Source of the DNA: Pseudogulbenkiania sp.
Lineage (GTDB): Bacteria > Pseudomonadota > Gammaproteobacteria > Burkholderiales > Chromobacteriaceae
Length of the DNA stretch: 32,067 bases
Direction: 5' to 3'
Assembly: GCA_018260425.1 (NCBI GenBank)
Contig: JAGLBD010000005.1
Coordinates: 66,590-98,656 of the forward strand
Part shown: piece after piece, positions 10,225 to 17,838 of the stretch
How the letters are laid out: each line of letters opens with the position of its first letter
Numbering within the stretch: the first letter of the stretch is position 1
Notes under the pieces: generated by a model
What the model saw: the letters and a program-made list of their open reading frames with translations, nothing else
Database searches by the model: none
Told to the model about the DNA's origin: nothing
Program-made: the position numbers and the translations under genes

Positions 10225-11789
10225 TTGGAGTACTATTTCCAGCAGCAGCGAAGATGGCCGGGGCGTTGGTTATATCGGCGCTTAGACGCTCAGTGACCCG
10301 TTCGCTTGCATGCTCAACATCAGTATCAGGGATACTGGAGGGCGAGTGTAATGTTGTTATTGCTATCTGTCCCGATGAAGTGCAGGGTATCGCTCTTTTG
10401 GACTGGATCAAGGGTGGCGGCCGAAAACTGATCCTGTTGGGAAATATACCAGAAGTACTCATGGTGCATTGCCGAATGAGCATGAGTCCATACCCGCCTC
10501 ATTCCGAAGTATGGAGTAAATCATCACCTGCATTACCTCATGCTCAATCGGAAAGTTCTGGAAATATCAAGTATACGATGCTTGCCGAGCAACTTGCTTG
10601 CAAAGCATGGAAACGCCCCCTGGAACGTTTTGATTTCATGAATGAGTGGAACAATCTGGGTTATGGGGCCATTCGTTCGAACGGATCCATATGGTCTGTC
10701 GCGGCGTCATATCAGGTTCCTGACGATTGTCTCTTGGCAGGGCTTTATATTGGCAATGAATATGCGATGGCTTACTCGGCGCTATTTGATGAGGGTTGTC
10801 ACAGTATACTTTGGTTCAACCGTCCAGTAGGTCCTGTCGACTCATTCGAATGGCGGCTGATAGAATATTTTATTTCGTCTTATCGGGGAGATTTTCTCCC
10901 TTGTCATCCCGTTTTACGCGAAATACCTTGGGGGTATGACGCAGCCATTACCATGCGCGTGGACTGTGATGAAGATTGTGAATCAGCTCGATCACTCTGG
11001 TTGGCATACAAACAGCGCGGAATTCCATTTTCCATGGCCATCCATACACGTATTCTCGCTGACGCCAAACATTTTCCGATCCTGAAAGAGGTGCTGGCTT
11101 CTGGTGGAAGCATTCTATCGCATAGTGCGACGCATGCCCCAAACTGGGGGGGCTCTTATGATGCAGCAAGATGGGAAGCTCAAGAGTCCGCTGCATGCCT
11201 GGAACAGATTATCGGGCAGAAAATTCATTATGCAGTTTCCCCATTTCATCAGACACCACACTATGCATTGGAAGCATTGTTGGACGTAGGATACCGAGGG
11301 TGTATTGGAGGCATCATTAGGAATGATCCTGATTTCATGATGGCTCGTGGTGGCGGAGTAGCCGGGCTGTCGAACAGCTTTGTAGGGCATAGTCAGCAAT
11401 GCATGCTGCACGGAGACTGCATGTTGAATGATGACCAATCGGTGCAAGTGTATTTTGATTCATTTGATCTCGCTTATGCATCGCAAACTATATTTGGTTA
11501 TCTAGATCATCCGTTTTCAGAACGTTACTCCTATGGATGGCTTGATGAAGATTCGCGAATTCAGGCGCACCTCCGCTTGATAGAACATATAAATACACGC
11601 GCAAATACGCCATTGTTCCTGAACGAAGTACAAGCAATGGATTTCTTGTACAGTAAGTCTCAGGCGGCTTTGCTGGAAAAGCGTGATGGATTTGTTTTTC
11701 AAGCGCCAAAATTTATTGGCGAGTACGGATTCGGGCTTGAGTACAAAGGGTATATTACAGAAGCCCAAGAAGATGAGGTTTATACGTGA
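10221..11789 (+). CDS. Divergent polysaccharide deacetylase-like (NodB-fold) protein
   Basis: A 522-residue protein in two parts. Residues 1 to about 235 are not recognised. They open with a small-residue hydrophobic stretch that is not a clear signal peptide. Residues about 240-430 look like a carbohydrate esterase 4/NodB barrel: AITMRVDCDED (242-252) in the place of the catalytic TFDDG motif, HSATH (301-305) matching the metal-binding H-x3-H motif, and SPFHQTP (340-346) in the place of RxPY. The residues around motif 1 are unusual, so activity is likely but not certain. The expected role is removal of an N- or O-acetyl group from the glycan or a precursor. No export signal is evident, so it may act on the cytoplasmic side. 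It overlaps its neighbours by 4 bp on both sides. Confidence 0.72.
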   Translation: MIGVLFPAAAKMAGALVISALRRSVTRSLACSTSVSGILEGECNVVIAICPDEVQGIALLDWIKGGGRKLILLGNIPEVLMVHCRMSMSPYPPHSEVWSKSSPALPHAQSESSGNIKYTMLAEQLACKAWKRPLERFDFMNEWNNLGYGAIRSNGSIWSVAASYQVPDDCLLAGLYIGNEYAMAYSALFDEGCHSILWFNRPVGPVDSFEWRLIEYFISSYRGDFLPCHPVLREIPWGYDAAITMRVDCDEDCESARSLWLAYKQRGIPFSMAIHTRILADAKHFPILKEVLASGGSILSHSATHAPNWGGSYDAARWEAQESAACLEQIIGQKIHYAVSPFHQTPHYALEALLDVGYRGCIGGIIRNDPDFMMARGGGVAGLSNSFVGHSQQCMLHGDCMLNDDQSVQVYFDSFDLAYASQTIFGYLDHPFSERYSYGWLDEDSRIQAHLRLIEHINTRANTPLFLNEVQAMDFLYSKSQAALLEKRDGFVFQAPKFIGEYGFGLEYKGYITEAQEDEVYT

Positions 11790-12907
11790 AAGTACTCGTT
11801 GTCCTTGGTACGCGTCCAGAAGTCATTAAGCTGGCCCCGCTCGTCAAAGCACTACGAAAACAGTGCGATACTGTCGTTTGCGCGACGGGACAGCACCGGG
11901 AAATGCTTAAACAGGCTTTGTCCTCATTTTCCTTGTTTCCGGATGTCTCCCTGGAAGCCATGCTGCCGGGACAATCTTTGAACATGTTATCAAGCCGGAT
12001 GCTTGAGTTACTTGATAACGTACTAGAAGAGCACGAGCCAGACTGGGTCATTGTCCAAGGAGATACTACCACTGCCTTTTGTGCCGGTCTGGCCGCTTTT
12101 CACAGAGGAATTCGTGTTGCTCATATCGAAGCTGGGTTACGAACGGGCAACCTTAACAGCCCATTTCCAGAGGAAGCTAATCGATCTTTGCTTTCAAAGA
12201 TTGCTACCTTGCATTTTGCACCGACAGACCTGGCAAAAGACAATCTGACTCGGGAGGGCGTTTCATCGTCAAGCATCATTGTATCGGGCAACACCGTCGT
12301 AGATGCCATTCTCGATGTGTCGGGTCGATGGGAAGATCGTCCTCAGGATGGGCTCCCGAAGCATGTTCAGGAAAAAATACTTGACCGGGCATTTGTTCTC
12401 GTGACGTTCCATCGGCGAGAAAATCAAGGCACTGCTTTGCACAATGTTTGTACAGTGTTGACACGATTATGTGAGCGTTACCCCCAGTATCTATGGGTTT
12501 TTCCGGTTCATCTTAATCCCAATGTACGTGGGCCAATTCGAGAGAGATTGAACGGTATACCTAACCTCGAACTGATTGATCCTGTTGACTACAGCACAAG
12601 TCTTTATCTGATCAAGTGTTCGGCTCTTGTGATTAGTGATTCGGGGGGCATTCAAGAAGAAGCCCCTACATTTGGCACTCCACTGGTTGTATTGAGGGAA
12701 CATACTGAGCGGGTTGAAGGGGTGAGTGCGGGCTTCGCGATATTGGCTGGTACTGACCCGGTAAGCGTTGAAAAGGCTGTTTCCTACTGGCTTGATCATC
12801 CAGAAGCAAGACAGCTCTTGAAAGTCAAACAAAATCCATATGGTGACGGGCATGCGAGTGAACGCATTGTTAGTTCACTACTCGCGAAAACAGATTTGAA
12901 AGTCTGA
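11786..12907 (+). CDS. wecB: UDP-N-acetylglucosamine 2-epimerase (non-hydrolysing)
   Basis: It interconverts UDP-GlcNAc and UDP-ManNAc in the cytoplasm. The 373 residues match the family length. Visible are the N-terminal LGTRPEVIKLAPL (7-19), QGDTTTAF (about 92-99), HIEAGLRTGNLNSPFPEEANR with the conserved acidic and Arg residues, SGNTVVDA, and SDSGGIQEEAPTFGTP near the C-terminus, which binds the nucleotide. GTG start at 11786 forms GTGA with the previous stop and has GAGG upstream. No UDP-ManNAc dehydrogenase (wecC) is found in the window, so the product is probably used as ManNAc, or passed to an enzyme encoded elsewhere. Confidence 0.95.
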   Translation: MKVLVVLGTRPEVIKLAPLVKALRKQCDTVVCATGQHREMLKQALSSFSLFPDVSLEAMLPGQSLNMLSSRMLELLDNVLEEHEPDWVIVQGDTTTAFCAGLAAFHRGIRVAHIEAGLRTGNLNSPFPEEANRSLLSKIATLHFAPTDLAKDNLTREGVSSSSIIVSGNTVVDAILDVSGRWEDRPQDGLPKHVQEKILDRAFVLVTFHRRENQGTALHNVCTVLTRLCERYPQYLWVFPVHLNPNVRGPIRERLNGIPNLELIDPVDYSTSLYLIKCSALVISDSGGIQEEAPTFGTPLVVLREHTERVEGVSAGFAILAGTDPVSVEKAVSYWLDHPEARQLLKVKQNPYGDGHASERIVSSLLAKTDLKV

Positions 12908-12911
12908 AGGT

Positions 12912-14096
12912 ATGCAAAAAAAGACTTGCATTATTTTTTCCACCGCTGATTGGAAAGAGCCCTACTGGACAAACAAGCAATACACGGCCCAGCAGTTGGC
13001 GCAACGAGGCTGGAGTGTTCTGTACGTAGAGAGTATTGGACTTCGTGCGCCGAAGTTAGGGAGTGCTAAAGATCTTGGCCGTATCAAAAATCGCCTGATG
13101 TCTGGTATCCGTGCATTTATATCAGGGCCACTGCAAGTTGAAAAAAATATTTGGGTCCTGTCCCCGTTAGTGGTACCTGCCGCCTACCGATTTCCATTGT
13201 TGAAACGCTTCAATCAGAGCTTAATGCAGTGGATGATTGCTCACTTCCTGAAGAAGCATGGCGGACACGTGTCACTTGTATGGAGTTACCATCCATTCAT
13301 GATGGATGTGACCAAAACCTTGAAACCGGATCATCTAGTTTATCACTGTGTCGATGACTTATCTGCTGTTCCAGGTATTCATGTTGAAGAGTTTAAAAAG
13401 GCTGAAGTGACCTTGCTAACTAAGGCTGATTATGTTTTTGTAACTGCGCCAGCATTACTAGACCATTGCAAACAATATAATGCAAACTCTTATTATTATA
13501 GCAATGTTGTCGATATTGATCACTTTAAGTCAGGTTTACTCGTTGATCCGGACGACTTGGCAGAAATACCACATCCTCGACTTGTGTACCACGGTGTTTT
13601 GTCAGACTTCAAGCTGGATTTTGAATTGTTGTTGAATACCGCAAAAAATAATCCAACCTGGAGTTTGATGATAATCGGAGAGCAAAGGGAGGGGCAGGAT
13701 AATTTTTTTGTTAGACAGATGCGAGAGTTAGGCAATGTCTATTTTCTTGGATATAAGAGGTACCAAGAATTGCCAGCATACCTTAACCAATGTGATGTCG
13801 GATTGTTGCCGACTTCACTAAATAAATATACAGACTCTATGTTTCCTATGAAATATTATGAGTATATAGCATCTGGGTTACCCGTGGCATCGACTCCATT
13901 GGCATTTACCCGTCATGTTTATGGGGGGGTAGAAACCGGCGAGTCATCACAAGAGTTCTCCGATGCAATTAATCGACAGATTATGCATGGCCGGATCTCG
14001 AGTCGTGAGATAGATACACTTGTTGGTGATAACACTTGGAGCAAGAGAATGGATAAAATGCTGTCACATATCTCGCCACGGGGCAATGTGAAATGA
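12912..14096 (+). CDS. Glycosyltransferase, GT-B fold (GT4-like)
   Basis: A 394-residue cytoplasmic glycosyltransferase of the two-Rossmann GT-B type. The N-terminal half has WTNKQYTAQQLAQRGWSVLYVE, as in GT4 proteins that begin by sensing an acceptor. The middle contains LVYHCVDDLSAVPG, a pattern common in this group. The C-terminal donor domain carries LVYHGVLSDFKLDFELL, then MFPMKYYEYIASGLPVASTP in the position of the nucleotide-sugar-binding E-x7-E region. The ATG at 12912 follows the wecB stop by four bases, with GAAGG directly before it. Sugar and linkage cannot be told from sequence. Its place directly after wecB makes ManNAc a possible donor sugar, but this is a guess from position only. 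Confidence 0.85.
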   Translation: MQKKTCIIFSTADWKEPYWTNKQYTAQQLAQRGWSVLYVESIGLRAPKLGSAKDLGRIKNRLMSGIRAFISGPLQVEKNIWVLSPLVVPAAYRFPLLKRFNQSLMQWMIAHFLKKHGGHVSLVWSYHPFMMDVTKTLKPDHLVYHCVDDLSAVPGIHVEEFKKAEVTLLTKADYVFVTAPALLDHCKQYNANSYYYSNVVDIDHFKSGLLVDPDDLAEIPHPRLVYHGVLSDFKLDFELLLNTAKNNPTWSLMIIGEQREGQDNFFVRQMRELGNVYFLGYKRYQELPAYLNQCDVGLLPTSLNKYTDSMFPMKYYEYIASGLPVASTPLAFTRHVYGGVETGESSQEFSDAINRQIMHGRISSREIDTLVGDNTWSKRMDKMLSHISPRGNVK

Positions 14097-15091
14097 AGGT
14101 TTTATTTGCAACCTATCCAATGGCATTTCATACGCCTGGTGGTGGAGAAATTCAATTAAAAGCATACCAAAAGCATCTTGAATTGCAGGGTGTTGAAGTT
14201 TCACTTTTTGACCCATGGAATCCTCGTTTTGAAGAGTTTGATTTGATACATTTTTTTTCATGTATCGGTGGCTCTGTTCATTTTTGCGCCTTTGTGAAAC
14301 AACTGGGGATTCCGTTGGTGGTATCATCTAGTTTATGGATAACAGAAGATACCCGATCATTATATCCGTGTGATGAGATACGTTGTCAGTTATCATTTGC
14401 AGATTATGTGGTAACAAATTCTGATATAGAATCTGAAGAGCTATCTAAGGTTCTTTCTTTGCCGCGAGAAAAATTTGCAACAGTATATAATGGAATCGAT
14501 TCGATATTTTTTGACAAGGTATCACCAGAATTATTTCTGAGTAAATATAAAATAAACTCCCCATTTGTTCTCAATGTCGGGAATATTGAGCCAAGGAAAA
14601 ATCAGCTGAGTCTGGCTAGAGCAATGAAATCATATCCGGAAACAAAACTGGTATTGATTGGGCATGTACGCGATTCAGACTATGCCAAAAAAGTGATGGA
14701 AGAGGGAGGCGACCAAGTGGTATACCTTGGCGCCGTCCCCCATGGAGATGAGTTGTTGCGATCTGCGTATGCGGCTTGCAATGTTTTCTGTTTGCCTAGC
14801 ACTCTTGAAACACCCGGCCTTGCTGCAATTGAAGCCGCAGCATGTGGTTCGCGCCTATTATTAACAAGGGTAGGTGCAACACAAGAGTATTTCGGGGCCG
14901 ATGCACTATATGTAGATCCTCTGGATATTGATTCAATCCGTTCCGGTTTACGTGAAAGTTTTGAATTAACTCCTGTGCCGGATAGTGGTCCTGATTTTGT
15001 TGATTTTGAGTGGAGTGCTGTAATCAAACCGTTAGTTGAAGTTTATAGAACTGCAATAAACGACAATACAACCATTGTTCGAAATGATTAA
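14093..15091 (+). CDS. GT4 family glycosyltransferase
   Basis: A 332-residue GT-B enzyme. It opens MKVLFATYPMAFHTPGGGE, where the Gly-rich turn of the acceptor-side Rossmann fold is clear. The C-terminal domain has NVGNIEPRKNQLSLARAM, with the basic residues that usually contact donor phosphates. It ends with LPSTLETPGLAAIEAAACGS, an E-x7-E-type site. Its start overlaps the previous stop (ATGA). It is recognisably similar in order and motifs to the glycosyltransferase at 23034-24017. Donor and linkage are unknown. Confidence 0.88.
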   Translation: MKVLFATYPMAFHTPGGGEIQLKAYQKHLELQGVEVSLFDPWNPRFEEFDLIHFFSCIGGSVHFCAFVKQLGIPLVVSSSLWITEDTRSLYPCDEIRCQLSFADYVVTNSDIESEELSKVLSLPREKFATVYNGIDSIFFDKVSPELFLSKYKINSPFVLNVGNIEPRKNQLSLARAMKSYPETKLVLIGHVRDSDYAKKVMEEGGDQVVYLGAVPHGDELLRSAYAACNVFCLPSTLETPGLAAIEAAACGSRLLLTRVGATQEYFGADALYVDPLDIDSIRSGLRESFELTPVPDSGPDFVDFEWSAVIKPLVEVYRTAINDNTTIVRND

Positions 15092-16019
15092 TATGACTAC
15101 TCCAACGCCACGTTTCAGTGTAGTGATTCCGCTTTACAACCATGAACGATATATTCGTTGTGCGCTTCAGAGTGTTTTGGATCAAACATTGGCAGCCGAC
15201 GAAATCATCGTAATTGATGATGGGTCTAAAGATAACGGGTTTTCCATTGCACGAGAAATCCTCAAATTTCATGCTAGTGCCAAAGTTATCCAGCAGGAAA
15301 ATGCTGGCGCACATGCTACAATTAATCGAGCAATATCAATTGCTGAAAATGACTATATTGCTGTGCTCAATTCTGATGATGCATTTTTAGCATCGAAACT
15401 CGCTCGGTGCGCACAGTTGTTCCAAGAAAATAAGGATATAGACCTTATTTTCGGAAACGTACAGATTGTCGATGATAATGACGTGGTAAAAACTGAGGGT
15501 GTTTCGATCGATTGGCTAGAACGGGCCCGACTTTTCCATAAGAAGTATCCGTGCTTGCAGCTTGCGCTACTGCATGAGAACTTTGCGACGACTACTTCAA
15601 ACTTTGTGTTTAAAAAATCACTTTGGGAAGCGGTTGGGGGCTTTGCCAATTTACGCTACTGTCACGATCTTGATTTTCTTATGCAGAGTTTTGATAGAAA
15701 AGCTGTTTTTCAAGATATGGAGCCTCATATCAAATATCGTGTTCATGATAGTAATACTATTTCAGAAAATTTGGATCTGATCCGACTGGAAATTGCCGCA
15801 GTTGTTGCCGCAACTATAAAAGATAGTGGCCAGAATATTTGGGGAGGACAACTAAGCGGGAATCTGTTGACTGGTCTGAAAGAAATGTTGGAAGCTAAGA
15901 ATCTAAATCAGACCATTATTGTATTGCTAAGTATTATTTCAGGCATGAATTCGCGTAATGATTTTTATGACTATTTGGCTCAGCCTGAAGTGAAGCATTC
16001 ACTTGTTGGTTTAATATAA
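15084..16019 (+). CDS. GT2 family glycosyltransferase
   Basis: The only clear stand-alone GT-A (family 2) enzyme here, about 311 residues. The N-terminal FSVVIPLYNHERYIRCALQS and VIDDGSKDNG are the classic nucleotide-binding strands. LNSDDAF supplies the DxD-type metal site. The Trp/Gly-rich VGGFANLRYCHDLDF acceptor loop follows at about residue 190. Three starts are possible: TTG 15075, ATG 15084 and ATG 15093. 15084 overlaps the end of the upstream gene by eight bases and 15093 lies just after its stop. No Shine-Dalgarno separates them. The last 80 residues are helical and unassigned. Substrate unknown. Confidence 0.9.
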   Translation: MINMTTPTPRFSVVIPLYNHERYIRCALQSVLDQTLAADEIIVIDDGSKDNGFSIAREILKFHASAKVIQQENAGAHATINRAISIAENDYIAVLNSDDAFLASKLARCAQLFQENKDIDLIFGNVQIVDDNDVVKTEGVSIDWLERARLFHKKYPCLQLALLHENFATTTSNFVFKKSLWEAVGGFANLRYCHDLDFLMQSFDRKAVFQDMEPHIKYRVHDSNTISENLDLIRLEIAAVVAATIKDSGQNIWGGQLSGNLLTGLKEMLEAKNLNQTIIVLLSIISGMNSRNDFYDYLAQPEVKHSLVGLI

Positions 16020-16057
16020 CTGCTTTTAATGCAATGTAACTATATTTGAGGTGCGCT

Positions 16058-17254
16058 ATGATTTCGATGGCTAATGAAAATAAAATTAATGTGGTGATAG
16101 AGCTTTCTGCGTTTGATAAGGGGGGGCTTGAGAAGGTCGTACTCGACTCTGCATTAATTTTTGACCGTGATATTTTTGATATAACTGTCGTGAGCATTGG
16201 TAAAACTGGAACTCTTGCGGTGCTCGCTAGGGAAAATGGCATCAATGTTGTCGAACTTGACCAAGTTGATCCAGTAAAGCAATTCCAAGATATTCTCGTG
16301 GATAGAAAAATTAACTTGTCAGTATCGCATTTTTCACGGTTTGGTTATCCCATCTACAAAAGTCTTGGAATTCCAAATATCACGTATATCCATAATGTCT
16401 ATGCATTTTTGTCCGGAGAGCCGCTACAAAACTTCAAAAATGATGATGTTTATGTTGATCGGTATATTTCAGTCTCACCGAATGCAACACGTTATGCTGT
16501 GGAACGCATCGGTCTTTCCGCAGATAAAATTGAAACTGTTCCCAATGGGTTGTGCGTCGATGAGCATGTGAACCGTCTGGCTAGCTGTGAGAAGCTGGAT
16601 AGATCCATGTTTGGGATCAAGGAAAGTGATTATGTATTTTTGAACGTTGCCTCCTATAACTTGCATAAAGCTCACTACCTTATGGCCGATGCCATGAGGA
16701 CTTTGTTGAAAAAAAGAGATGACATAAAAATCTTGTGCATTGGCAATGTAATCGTACCGCACCATGTCGAGGGTTTCCGCAACCATCTCAAAGAGGAGTC
16801 TCTTGACCAACACTTGCTCATGCCGGGATACTTTTCCAACGTTGAATCACTCCACCAGATTAGTGATGCTTTCTTATTGCCCTCATTCATCGAGGGGTGG
16901 AGTATCGCGATGAATGAAGCCATGTTCTACGAAAAGCCCCTGATCCTTTCTGATACGGGTGGTTCATCAGAAGTGATAAATAACAATGATATTGGAATTA
17001 TTCTTGAGAATGAGTATGGCGATATCATTAATCTTGACTCTCAACTGCTTGACAAGCTTGGCTATGAAACGGTGAGTTATGAGACGGGTGCACTACTCGC
17101 TGCCGCTATGGAGAATTTTGCCGATAACAAGGACAAATGGAAAGAAGCAGGCAAGCTTGGTAAGAAAAAAGTTGTCGATAACTATGATATGACAATGGTG
17201 GCAGAGCGCTATACTGAAATAATGAAATGTGTTTTCATAAATTCAACTAAGTGA
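16058..17254 (+). CDS. GT4 family glycosyltransferase
   Basis: A 398-residue GT-B protein. It has ELSAFDKGGLEKVVLDSALIF near the start (acceptor-side Gly-rich loop), YIHNVYAFLSGEP, and VPNGLCVDE at the domain boundary. The donor-binding stretch PSFIEGWSIAMNEAMFYEKPLILSDTGGSSEV holds the two glutamates of the E-x7-E motif. I chose ATG 16058 because GAGG lies six bases upstream. A TTG at 16046 would add four residues without support. A 38-base gap precedes it, the first real gap since wzm apart from short spacers. The end overlaps the acyltransferase start. Confidence 0.9.
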   Translation: MISMANENKINVVIELSAFDKGGLEKVVLDSALIFDRDIFDITVVSIGKTGTLAVLARENGINVVELDQVDPVKQFQDILVDRKINLSVSHFSRFGYPIYKSLGIPNITYIHNVYAFLSGEPLQNFKNDDVYVDRYISVSPNATRYAVERIGLSADKIETVPNGLCVDEHVNRLASCEKLDRSMFGIKESDYVFLNVASYNLHKAHYLMADAMRTLLKKRDDIKILCIGNVIVPHHVEGFRNHLKEESLDQHLLMPGYFSNVESLHQISDAFLLPSFIEGWSIAMNEAMFYEKPLILSDTGGSSEVINNNDIGIILENEYGDIINLDSQLLDKLGYETVSYETGALLAAAMENFADNKDKWKEAGKLGKKKVVDNYDMTMVAERYTEIMKCVFINSTK

Positions 17255-17814
17255 ATATAATAATGAATTATTTGAAGCGTTATTTTGAAGCACTCAAGTT
17301 TTATTTAGCGAATCATCTTTTTATGAACTTTATGCCTTATTTCATAAGGCATGCATATTTGAGAAAGGTCTGCGGTTTTTATATCGGAAAAGATTCTAGT
17401 GTTGCAATGGGCTGTTTTGTTACGGGTAATAACATTACCATCGGTGACAATACAGTCATTAACCGTTTTACCTATCTGGATGGTCGCGCTGGAGTAACGA
17501 TTGGTAATAATGTGAATGTTTCACACTACACACTGATTCAATCATTGACTCATGATCCTCAAAACAGAGATTTTGTCTGTTTGGTTCAGCCTGTAACGAT
17601 TGAGAATCATGCATGGATCGGGGCTCGTGTCACCATTATGCCAGGGGTAACGATTGGCGAAGGGGCCGTGATCGGAGCGGGGTCTGTTGTAACAAAAAAT
17701 ATTCCTCCTTACAGCATTGCTGTCGGTAATCCGGCAAAGGTCATTAAGGAAAGGTCCCGGGATCTAGTCTATCGGTCTAAATATTTTCCATTTTTTGATA
17801 CCGATATCCAGTAA
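17251..17814 (+). CDS. Hexapeptide-repeat O-acyltransferase (LbH/LacA-like)
   Basis: A 187-residue left-handed beta-helix transferase, probably an acetyl-CoA-dependent sugar O-acetyltransferase acting in the cytoplasm. An N-terminal helical region (1-45) precedes hexapeptide repeats from about residue 45. H101 in SLTHDPQN matches the catalytic histidine of the LacA/WbbJ group. The C-terminal coil has WIGARVTIMPGVTIGEGAV and the AVGNPAKVIK end signature. GTG at 17251 overlaps the previous stop (GTGA), while ATG at 17263 is an alternative start with no better ribosome-binding site. It lies within the run of glycosyltransferases, so a glycan O-acetyl group is the natural inference. Confidence 0.88.
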   Translation: MNIIMNYLKRYFEALKFYLANHLFMNFMPYFIRHAYLRKVCGFYIGKDSSVAMGCFVTGNNITIGDNTVINRFTYLDGRAGVTIGNNVNVSHYTLIQSLTHDPQNRDFVCLVQPVTIENHAWIGARVTIMPGVTIGEGAVIGAGSVVTKNIPPYSIAVGNPAKVIKERSRDLVYRSKYFPFFDTDIQ

Positions 17815-17838
17815 GCAAGAAGTACGTAAGGAATAGTG

